Shown here: in pieces, positions 18,375 to 25,661 of the stretch
How the letters are laid out: the number at the start of each line of letters is the position of its first letter
Position numbering within the stretch: position 1 is the stretch's first letter
Assembly (NCBI GenBank): GCA_025201865.1
Contig: MU603012.1
Coordinates: forward strand, 1-25,857
Length of the DNA: 25,857 bases
Reading direction: 5' to 3'
DNA from: Ramicandelaber brevisporus
Taxonomy: Eukaryota; Kickxellomycota; Ramicandelaberales; Ramicandelaberaceae
The notes under the pieces: model-generated
Told to the model about the DNA's origin: nothing
The model's input: the letters and a program-made list of their open reading frames with translations, nothing else
Databases searched by the model: none
Made by a program: the position numbers and the translations under genes

Positions 18375-20444
18375 CTAGAGAATGTGAGGAGAACGATGAG
18401 AGTAATTGGTTGAACTACTGTTACTACTAGAAGAGAAGTAGTCAGAGTAGCCTCTACCAAACTCCAAGTTGGCGCGCAGCTGAGCCTCCAGCCGCCAATT
18501 CTCGGTGACTCCATTGACAAATGCGCTGTCTGGGGCACTGCTAGTCATGGCTGTTGAGATAGGATTGACTAGAGCAGCCGATGATGTCATGTGTGAATGT
18601 GAAGAAGAGGACGAGGAGGAAGTTTGAGGCTGAACAGCAACAACGTGCTGTTGCTGAAGCCGTTGGTGGCTGTGTTGCTGAAGCTGGAGTTGCTGAGGGA
18701 GATGGTGATGGTCAATTCGTGAGAATGGGAACAGCCCACCCAATGCACTCTTGACTCTACCAAGCCATTTACTTTCAGGGCTGTTTGAAGCCGACGAAGC
18801 GAACGCATCTTCTTCGGAGGGATAAAAATCCGCCACAAATGTGACTGAGGATCGAGTGCGACGAATTTGGGGCAGAGTGTCACTGGTGACAATTCGCTTC
18901 GGCTGCTGAAGAGGCTGCGGCTGTATAAGCACAACATTAGAAGGAGAGACTGGTGGGCAGTCTTCGATGGCATCGTCGATCAGCTTCTGGGCAAACCACC
19001 GCTGACATGCGAGCATCCAAAGCAATCCAGCAAGCACAACTGACGAACCAGTAATGTAAACACCCACCATGGTGTAGAACCACACAGTTGTTGATGAAGC
19101 ACCCAGCGATAGCATCAAGGCAGCAACAGCAATCATCACCCGGCCAACGCAGAATATAATTAGTGCAATGAACTCACGCCACAATAATGCAATCAGCGGC
19201 CGTGGTGCGTCAGACACAGACATTAGATGAATATAGGTGAGGAAGCATCTGTTTGTGTACGCAACGGCTACTGCCTCAAACATGAAGAGGATGGTGCTCA
19301 GCGTTGAGAAGAGGAAGCTGCCAGTGGCTCGAACAGCGGGGTTGAGGGCATAGACACCAGCAATCATGATGAAAATTGTTAGCGAGAAGAGCAGCACATT
19401 TGACATACACAACCCATACAGGACGTAGAATGTAATACGGTGCCGAGGGAGACGGAGGAGAAAGCGAGCCCAGCGGACAATGACGACGGTAAACATGGTG
19501 TTAGCAACGAACCATGAGAGATAAAGAAATACGATACGAAGGTTGCTACAGGCGAAGCGGATAAGACAAAAGGCGCTGGTAACAGAGTAGAAGAAAATGG
19601 CGAGATAAACAAAGATGCGAAACCAAGAGAAATGCCAGTCTGAACGAAGCTCGGCAATGAGAGATAGCACGGCAAATAACGCTAGCAAACCTTTGACGAC
19701 ATAGATAATGTAGGCAGTGACATGTGAGGCAGTTGATGCGAGAGCACGGTTCCATGGACCAATGTCACGCTCAATGAAGACGCGAGTGGTGTTTTGGGGA
19801 CTGGTATCCAATAAAGCAGAGAGGATGCCACCAGCGTCAGAACCGACAAGTGCAAGCTGCAATCTGGGAGGGGTAACCTTCCAATAATTATCGGTAGGCT
19901 CGACGTCTTTGTTGCCAAACTGGACAGAGCTGTCTTCGCTGGCCGCAAACACGAGCACGGTGGTGAGGTTCGGCGGGACCATGCTGCCGGGAAAGTCAGC
20001 CGGCAGCGAGCGGAGCACCCAGCTGAATGTCGGACAGCCGGCTGCGGCATAGTCGGCGGCATCGACGAGGAGCGCCACGCCGCGGTCGCCAGCAACCAGC
20101 GCCGGCGCAGCCGACAGCGCCTGCAGTGTGCAGAACTTGCCGGCCACAAATGTAGTGTCGACAAGCGGCCCGGTGAAGCTGTACGGCCGCACGTCGGTCT
20201 CGCCGTACAGGTCGTACATGGTGAATGTGCGGTTGCCGTCGAGTAGCCGGATGCTGGCATTGGCGACGCTGGCCAACCCGAGCAGCAGGCACATGACCAG
20301 CAGCAGCATCGCAGAGAACGACCACAGCGACCGCAGCGACCGCAGCGAGTGCAGCGGCCACAGTGAGTGCACCGAGCTGCGTCGCCTGCATCGTCCGCAT
20401 CGCCTGCATCGCCTCCGGCCGACCGTACACTGCGAAACAGGCAT
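18375..20444 (-). CDS. Seven-TM protein with ectodomain, paralogue B
   Basis: Tandem paralogue of the preceding gene: 689 aa from ATG 20444, or 644 aa from Met46 (ATG 20309). Met46 starts a textbook signal peptide (MLLLVMCLLLGLASVANA) and is the likelier functional start. Residues 1-45 are a Cys/Arg-rich repeat product (RRRCRRCGRCRRR, then LHSLRSLRSLWS). The ectodomain spans about 64-235 with C105 and C137 conserved with paralogue A. Seven TM helices lie at about 239-265, 273-295, 304-325, 339-364, 374-404, 419-446 and 454-478. The cytosolic tail of about 210 aa is rich in Ser, Gln and His. It shares the IRLLDGNRTFTMYDLYGETD, CPTFSWVLRSLP, PPRLQLALV, GPWNR, RWARF and FCVGR signatures. Ligand and function are unknown; a receptor role is inference from topology. 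Confidence 0.8.
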   Translation of the reverse strand: MPVSQCTVGRRRCRRCGRCRRRSSVHSLWPLHSLRSLRSLWSFSAMLLLVMCLLLGLASVANASIRLLDGNRTFTMYDLYGETDVRPYSFTGPLVDTTFVAGKFCTLQALSAAPALVAGDRGVALLVDAADYAAAGCPTFSWVLRSLPADFPGSMVPPNLTTVLVFAASEDSSVQFGNKDVEPTDNYWKVTPPRLQLALVGSDAGGILSALLDTSPQNTTRVFIERDIGPWNRALASTASHVTAYIIYVVKGLLALFAVLSLIAELRSDWHFSWFRIFVYLAIFFYSVTSAFCLIRFACSNLRIVFLYLSWFVANTMFTVVIVRWARFLLRLPRHRITFYVLYGLCMSNVLLFSLTIFIMIAGVYALNPAVRATGSFLFSTLSTILFMFEAVAVAYTNRCFLTYIHLMSVSDAPRPLIALLWREFIALIIFCVGRVMIAVAALMLSLGASSTTVWFYTMVGVYITGSSVVLAGLLWMLACQRWFAQKLIDDAIEDCPPVSPSNVVLIQPQPLQQPKRIVTSDTLPQIRRTRSSVTFVADFYPSEEDAFASSASNSPESKWLGRVKSALGGLFPFSRIDHHHLPQQLQLQQHSHQRLQQQHVVAVQPQTSSSSSSSHSHMTSSAALVNPISTAMTSSAPDSAFVNGVTENWRLEAQLRANLEFGRGYSDYFSSSSNSSSTNYSHRSPHIL

Positions 20445-20990
20445 GAATGGTGATTAAAGAGTGAGCGTGGATGAATGCGAATGAATGTGAGCGAGGATGA
20501 ATGTGGATGAGGAAGTGGAGGTGGATAGCAGGGAGGGAGGAGGAGTGGTTTAGTGAGAGAACAGAGTGGCGGCTCGAGAGGCGGCCAAGAACGCAGGCTG
20601 GACGCAGTCGATCGCCATCGTTGTGGACAACAAGCGCAGTGAGACAGTGCACGACCGCACAACCAGCCCAGCCAAGACAGGCGACAAATCAACCGCGCAC
20701 AAATGGCATTGTCGCACGCACACACACACCGAAGCAGCCAGCACCCGAGAAGGGTGAATGCAGAGTGCAGAGTGCAGAGTGCAGGATACAGAGGGACTGG
20801 CACGCACCGCAGCGATCGCTCGGCAATATCAGCGACTGCGTGACTCGGCAATGCCACTCACTCGGCAAAATCATTCGGCAAAATCATTCGGCATTATCAC
20901 TCACCCGGCAGCGCGGCTCGACAATGCCACACACCTGACAGCATCACACACCCGACAAAGCCACACACTCGCCAACATCACTCGCCAACT
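20445..20990 (-). other. Spacer between 7TM gene B and the MATE gene, with degenerate tandem repeats
   Basis: A stretch of 546 bp without a gene. Repeats include GGATGAATG-type units (about 20468-20510), three tandem gcagagt heptamers (about 20759-20785), and degenerate units built on CACTCGGCA / CATTCGGCAAAAT (about 20858-20985) running up to the MATE stop codon. Open frames here are extensions or shadows of the flanking genes. Confidence 0.6.
20858..20988. repeat. Degenerate short tandem repeat (CACTCGGCA/CATTCGGCAAAAT)
   Basis: Repeated cactc/cattc + ggcaa/gacaa units of about 13 bp with decay, e.g. two near-perfect copies of ttcggcaaaatca at about 20874-20892. They end at the MATE stop codon. 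Confidence 0.65.
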
Positions 20991-22910
20991 TTACTCGACA
21001 ATGTCGGCGACTGCGGACACATCGCCAGCCGCACACTGCACAGACTGCGCCGCCAGCCCCAGCCCCAGCCGCTGCTTGCACAGCTCGACCTCGCGCTGCC
21101 AGTCCGACCGCACCAGCCACGCAAGCTGCATCGCGGCGGTGGCGGCACATCCGGCGGCAAACGCAGTCCACAGCCCGACAATGCCCCAGTCGCGCACAAA
21201 CGCCAGCCGGTGGCCGAGCGGCAGCGCAAAGCCGCCAAACGCAACCAGCTTGAAGTAGAAGCCGACAGCCTGGCGGCCCTGTCCGCGCAGAATGCCGTCC
21301 AGCGTGGTGTTCATGCCGAGGAAGAACACCGCCGCCGCCACGCTCGGCAGCACATGCACCGCCGCCGCCACAACCTCGTCGCTGCTGCTGTAGTAGGCGG
21401 CGAACGCGTGGCGGCACTCGTACAGCAGCACGGCCGCGACCAGCCCGATCGACGAGCCGATGGCTGCGCCGACCCACGCAACCCGCCGGGCTCGCAGCGC
21501 GTCGCCGTGTCCGAGCATGTGCCCCACGCGCGCAGCGCTGGCGATGCCAACAGGATGCGTCGGCATGTTCACGCACAGCTTGAGCGACGTCGTGGCGATC
21601 GGATGAATCGCCAGCGCGAGCGTGCCGAACCGCGTGGCGCCAATCGCAACGCACTCCATAGCCGCAAACTCGGCCGTCACGGTCAGGCACGACGGCACCG
21701 CGAGCCGCGCAAACTCGCCCCAGCCCTCGAGCGCGCGCCGCGACCAGCCGCCCCAGCTCGCGCGGCCGCAGCCAGTGACGCGCACATACAGCACCATCAC
21801 CGCGAGCATCACCAGATACGCAGCCATCAGCGCAATCGGCACGCCGGTGATCCCGATCGACGTCTCCGGCCGCACAACGAGGATGTGGCAGCCCAGCGCG
21901 CCGACCGGCACTCCAATCGACAGCGCAATGACGCTGGCGGCGCGGATGCCCTGCGCAAACAGGAAGCGCTTGACCGAGTCGGTGACCACGGTCGTGTACA
22001 GATACAGCATGTGCCACCGCAGATACGGCACGGCGCGCGCAACCATCGCCGCCTGGCGCTCGTCGTCACTGCCATTGTAGTTGTAGTTGCCATTGTAGTT
22101 GCCACTGCCATTGTAGTTGCCACTGCCATTGTAGTTGCCACTGCCACTGCCATTGTAATTGCCGCTGCCATTGCCGTCGCCGTCGCCATTGCTGCCGTCG
22201 CCGTGCTTGCGCGCAACCAGCAGCGTCATCAGCCATGTGCTGTCCCACAGCAGCGCCTCGACCAGCAGGAACAGCAGCGTCACAATCACCAGCGCGCGCT
22301 GCAGCCACACGCCGGTCAGGTGCGGGTCGTGCCGCCGCGCGCCGGTGAACGACTGGCTGCACAGCGTCTCCAGCGCCGTTGCCGTGCCGAGCAGCGGGCC
22401 GGTCAGCGCGACGGTGGCGACAATGCCAGCCAGCGCGTGCACAGCCAGCCCGTCCGTGTGGCCGCTGCCACTGCCGTCGCCACTGCCACCGTCGCTGCTG
22501 CCGCCACCGCTGTGTCCGAGCGCCGTCACAGTGATAACCGCGAAGGTCGCAATCAGGCCAGAGACGTACATGAGCGGCACGGCAAACGCCAGCGTTGCGA
22601 GCGACTCGCTGGCCACGGTCGACTTCCGGCTCTCGCTGTCGCTGCTGTCGTAGTTGTTGTCGTGGTTGTAGCTGTCGCTGTGGTCGTGGTCGTTGTAGTC
22701 GTTGTCGCAGTTGTCGCAGTTGTCGTTGTAGTCGTTGCTGTCTTCGTTACCGCTGCAACCCTCGGCTGCCACGGCCACGGCGTCCACGGCTGCCTCGGTG
22801 CGTGCATATGCTGGCAGGGGTGGCGGCAGGAGTGCTACCGTCGCTGAGTCAGCAGCGTCAGCAGCGTCAGCGGCGCCGCCTGTGCGCTCTCCGAAGGGGT
22901 GTTTGTTCAT
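20991..22910 (-). CDS. MATE-family multidrug/toxin efflux transporter with low-complexity insertions
   Basis: A 639-aa MATE (multi-antimicrobial extrusion) antiporter of the plasma or vacuolar membrane, exporting organic cations or metabolites against H+ or Na+. The start is ATG 22910 (MNKHPFGERTGG); the frame extends upstream only to TTG. The hallmark LETLCSQSFTGAR is in TM2, and PYLRWHMLYLY...FLFAQG opens TM4 as in other MATEs. The second half repeats the fold (TAEFAAMECVAIGA, then a helix with ARVGHMLG). About 12 helices in total. Inserted low complexity: an Asp/Asn/Tyr-rich N-terminus (about 50-95), a Gly/Ser/Asp loop between TM1 and TM2, and a (NYNGSG)n loop between TM3 and TM4 where relatives have a short turn. 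Codons are very GC-rich. A long antisense open frame is an artefact of that. Confidence 0.9.
   Translation of the reverse strand: MNKHPFGERTGGAADAADAADSATVALLPPPLPAYARTEAAVDAVAVAAEGCSGNEDSNDYNDNCDNCDNDYNDHDHSDSYNHDNNYDSSDSESRKSTVASESLATLAFAVPLMYVSGLIATFAVITVTALGHSGGGSSDGGSGDGSGSGHTDGLAVHALAGIVATVALTGPLLGTATALETLCSQSFTGARRHDPHLTGVWLQRALVIVTLLFLLVEALLWDSTWLMTLLVARKHGDGSNGDGDGNGSGNYNGSGSGNYNGSGNYNGSGNYNGNYNYNGSDDERQAAMVARAVPYLRWHMLYLYTTVVTDSVKRFLFAQGIRAASVIALSIGVPVGALGCHILVVRPETSIGITGVPIALMAAYLVMLAVMVLYVRVTGCGRASWGGWSRRALEGWGEFARLAVPSCLTVTAEFAAMECVAIGATRFGTLALAIHPIATTSLKLCVNMPTHPVGIASAARVGHMLGHGDALRARRVAWVGAAIGSSIGLVAAVLLYECRHAFAAYYSSSDEVVAAAVHVLPSVAAAVFFLGMNTTLDGILRGQGRQAVGFYFKLVAFGGFALPLGHRLAFVRDWGIVGLWTAFAAGCAATAAMQLAWLVRSDWQREVELCKQRLGLGLAAQSVQCAAGDVSAVADIVE
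22070..22200 (-). repeat. Coding tandem repeat (NYNGSG)n in the MATE TM3-TM4 loop
   Basis: Repeated 12/18-bp units of the type ttgtagttgccactgcca on the plus strand, encoding alternating NYNG and SGNYNG, with a degenerate GDGDGNGSG start. The frame is kept throughout. Confidence 0.85.
22636..22745 (-). repeat. Coding trinucleotide/hexanucleotide repeat in the MATE N-terminus
   Basis: Repeated tcgttgtag / tcgcagttg units encode an Asp/Asn/Tyr/His-rich run (DYNDNCDNCDNDYNDHDHSD), which predicts a disordered, strongly acidic cytosolic N-tail. Confidence 0.8.
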
Positions 22911-22939
22911 GTCGCGGTTTGGTGAGCAAACAAATTGAG

Positions 22940-23255
22940 GCAAAAGTCAAACGAAGCAAAGCGGGGATTCTCACAAATTGAAGCAGGATATCAAACAAAG
23001 AGAAGCAGGAAAAGGAGCAAACTGAGGCAAGAAAATGAAGCAAAGAGAAGCAGGATATCAAGCAAGCTGGAACACGAAGTGAATCAGACTGGAACATGGA
23101 GTGAGGCAATAATGAAGCAGACCGAGGCAGACTGGAGTAGGCAATCCAATAGACTGAAGCAAGAAAATGCAGCTGACTGGAGCAAGAAATGAAGCTGACT
23201 GAGGCAGACAGTCCAACAAAGAGAGGCAGGCAATGCGGCAGACTGAGGCACGATA
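22940..23255. repeat. Degenerate minisatellite built on GAAGCA/GAGGCA units
   Basis: Many imperfect copies of gaagcagg-atatcaa, gaagcaaactgaggca and actggagcaagaa-like units. The word aagagaagcaggatatcaag recurs with small changes (about 22998 and 23041). Units vary around 12-30 bp. Confidence 0.7.
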
Positions 23256-23319
23256 TCATAGAAATGGTACCATTTGCTTGCTGAGATTCTGTACCAAGTC
23301 CCAGCAAGAAGACGGCAAA

Positions 23320-23535
23320 CACTCGAACTCTCAGCATGCAAACACCCGAGCTCTCGGCAACAGCAGAACGTCCCAGCATGCGCTCGAACTCTCAGCAAAG
23401 ACACAATATCCCAGCAGACTTTCAGCACGCGCTCGAGCTTTCAGTAAATGCTCGAACTCTCAGCACACGCTCGAACTCCAACACAACACTCAAGCTCTCA
23501 GAACACACTCGATATCCCCGCAAAGGCACGATATG
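23320..23535. repeat. Degenerate minisatellite built on CTCGAACTCTCAGCA units
   Basis: At least seven recognisable copies of ctcgaactctcagca, with variants such as ctcgagctttcagta and ctcaagctctcagaa, separated by variable 5-20 bp spacers. The flanking words cacgatatg/cccagca also recur. Confidence 0.75.
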
Positions 23536-23749
23536 CCCGCATAACCAGGATATTGTCACGTACAAGACGGTCTTAAATTATAAGCTTGATTCCTGGCTTC
23601 ACTTTCAACCACTCGATTATTGCAATATATATTCCCAACACATCTGTTACAATATCTCGCACAGGCAGACGATGTGGAAAATGGATTGAAATGAAAGAGC
23701 ATCAATAGCAACAACAATAACGGGGGTGGTTTTAGGCAGGCAGGTGGGT

Positions 23750-24412
23750 TTAGGCGGAGGATGGCTGCTTGGTGGTGCGCAGGTACGGCTTGAGGGTCTT
23801 GAAGCCTGGGAACTTCTCGGCCGCCTTCTCGTTGTTGACGCTGGGGTGGATGATGACGTCGCTGCCTGGCGTCCAGTTGGCCGGCGTGGTGACCGGGTAC
23901 TTGTCGCTCAGCTGCAGCGAGTCGACGGCGCGGATGATCTCGTCAAAGTTGCGGCCGCACGACGCTGGGTACGTCAGGATCAGGCGGATCTTCTTGGCCG
24001 GGTCGATGATGAACACCGAGCGCACGGTGAATGGGATGCCGTTGACCACGTTGGTCGGGTCGTGCTCGAACGAGTCCAGCATGTCGTACAGCACGGCAAC
24101 CTTGCGCTCCTCGTCGGCAATGATCGGGAAGTCGACCTTGACGCCGTTGACCTCCTCGATGTCGGCAACCCAGGTGGCGTGGTCCTTCAGGCCGTTGGTC
24201 GACAGACCAATGACCTTGACGTTGCGCGCGGCAAACTTGTCCTCGAGGCGCGCAACCTCGCCCAGCTCGGTGGTGCAGACTGGAGTGAAGTCGGCCGGGT
24301 GCGAGAACAGGATGGCCCAAGAGTCGCCAATGAACTCGTGGAACTTGACTGGGCCGGCGGTGGTCTGCGCCTCGAAATCAGGAGCGACGTTGCCAAGACG
24401 GAGTGGAGCCAT
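23750..24412 (-). CDS. 1-Cys peroxiredoxin (Prx6 type)
   Basis: A thiol peroxidase that reduces H2O2 and alkyl hydroperoxides. The single-exon product is 220 aa, starting MAPLRLGNVAPDFEA at ATG 24412, with no presequence and so probably cytosolic (yeast Prx1 and other homologues carry a mitochondrial leader). The peroxidatic Cys46 lies in the invariant SHPADFTPVCTTE; the active-site Thr is at 43, and the catalytic-type Arg in FTVRSVFIID near 130. The C-terminal PGSDVIIHPSV, then an extended tail to YLRT, is the Prx6 dimerisation extension. A second Cys (ASCGRNF, about 152) is present but is not in a typical 2-Cys resolving position. Codons are strongly GC-ending, as in GAPDH. The immediate upstream region has GGATTGGGTGGT repeats. 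Confidence 0.96.
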   Translation of the reverse strand: MAPLRLGNVAPDFEAQTTAGPVKFHEFIGDSWAILFSHPADFTPVCTTELGEVARLEDKFAARNVKVIGLSTNGLKDHATWVADIEEVNGVKVDFPIIADEERKVAVLYDMLDSFEHDPTNVVNGIPFTVRSVFIIDPAKKIRLILTYPASCGRNFDEIIRAVDSLQLSDKYPVTTPANWTPGSDVIIHPSVNNEKAAEKFPGFKTLKPYLRTTKQPSSA

Positions 24413-25661
24413 TGCGGTGGATTGGAGTTAGGTGTGGTGGATTGGGTGGTGGATTGGGTGGTGGTGAGTGTGGTGGCGGTGTCAAAGCGAAGCGACGGTG
24501 GCGCGGTTAATGATGTTGGGTGAGCGGTCAAGTCAACAAGCTGTCAAGCTGCTGTCAGTGCGTGGCTGTGGATGTGGCTGTGTGTGGTTGTGGATGGTTG
24601 TGGTTGTCTGAAAGTAGATGAGGAAGCGCCTGTTTGCGATAGCAGCCTCCGCCCAGCTCGAATTTATGCTGTGAGTGTTGGCTCTGATTACGCGACCATT
24701 CTGCAAAATTCGCCACGCACCGCGCAACTCACGCAATCGCCATTCCTGCCGCTCAGCACACGATGCCACCACAGCCAGGCCGCGCTTACTAATCGATGCA
24801 TCTGTCTGCTGCCGGCTGTCACGCGGCTGGCGCGCGGCCGGCCATCCAGGCGTTCCATTTTGTTTCGCAAACACTGTGGATTCAAAAGCGGCGCAAAACA
24901 AACGCCAAAACAGCGGCTCTGAGTGACTAGGGCCGGCAGAAGCTGAATGTGGGTTGGAGGGGGAGGGGAAAGAAAGAGAGCAGGTGGAGGAAGACAAATA
25001 CATGAGAAAAGGAAAGTGAGTGGAGGAGGGCAGGCTGGTGGAGGAAAGAAAGCAGGCGGGAAAGGACATATAGGTGGGGAGTGGAGGGAGGTGGATGAGC
25101 ATAAATCGATTGAGAACTGGAAGGATGTAAAAGAAAGGATAAATCGATGAGGAGTGGATGCCGGTTGATGAGGGCAGGCTGATAGAAGCATGGAAGTAGA
25201 TGGAGATGAGAGTATGTGGATGAGGATAAATCGGTGGAACAATGGAGGGAGGCGGATGAAGATAAATCGATTGAAAACTGGAAGGATGTAGAAGAAGGGA
25301 AAGACATGAAGAAGTGTAGGTTGACAGAACAGTTGACCGCGAGGATAGTAGCGGATATGCCCAGTGAACGCCTGAATTGACAAAAGTGAGCGAAGTGGGC
25401 GAAGCGAGTACGGCGAGTGTGGCAAGTGTGGTGAATGAAGTGAGCGCGATAAGGGCAATGAGCGAGGCAATGCAGGCAGATCGCATTCGATTCGATTCGA
25501 TTAAGAAAGCGGAGAGGGGGCTCTGCAGATGCACTCTTGGAATGCTCTACAGGTGGATAAGCAGCATGAAAAGCATCTAGCAAAGAGTAGTTCAAAGGAT
25601 ATGTATATAATATATTGATTGTCCACGACAAGTGCAGACAACAAGCAGTTGTTGACGAAGG
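24413..25661. other. Non-coding region with repeats, upstream of peroxiredoxin
   Basis: About 1.25 kb with no supportable gene. Next to the peroxiredoxin ATG is a G/T-rich run with two ggattgggtggt copies (about 24439-24462). Unique sequence follows to about 24935, then a purine-rich degenerate repeat block at about 24950-25310. Several minus-strand frames stay open together across the block (up to 333 codons) because it is purine-biased, which argues against coding. Confidence 0.6.
24950..25310. repeat. Purine-rich degenerate repeats with a ~50-bp direct duplication
   Basis: Two copies of a block of about 50 bp (about 25087-25137 and 25247-25297) share ggatga-cataaatcgattg followed by a-aactggaaggatgta, with few mismatches at an offset of about 160 bp. 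Further partial copies of ggatgaggataaatcg occur near 25134 and 25218. The left part (24950-25070) is GGAGGAAAG/AGGCAGG-type. Confidence 0.75.

Larger units (their letters stand above)
22911..23749. other. Repeat-filled intergenic region between MATE (-) and peroxiredoxin (-)
   Basis: A region of 839 bp without a gene. It has two blocks of degenerate minisatellite (about 22940-23255 and 23320-23535) and a unique AT-rich part (about 23560-23720) next to the peroxiredoxin 3' end. ORFs on both strands across the repeats are translations of repeat units. Confidence 0.65.

Noticed and set aside
19682-20857. 391-codon minus-strand ORF overlapping 7TM-B
   Set aside because: Alternative frame of the GC-rich half of 7TM-B; Cys/Arg/Ser-rich without motifs.
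21210-22847. 545-codon plus-strand ORF antisense to the MATE gene
   Set aside because: GC-rich DNA has few stops; the translation is Arg/Ala/His repeats without domains.
22940-23535. CRISPR-like array
   Set aside because: Units are degenerate with irregular spacing and repeat-derived spacers, in a eukaryotic context; these are minisatellites.
23726-24523. 265-codon plus-strand ORF antisense to peroxiredoxin
   Set aside because: Codon-bias artefact over a clear 1-Cys peroxiredoxin.
24533-25534. 333-codon minus-strand ORF (Ser/Pro/Leu-rich)
   Set aside because: Overlapping long frames are open on the same strand because the region is a pyrimidine-rich repeat on that strand; nothing selects one frame as coding.
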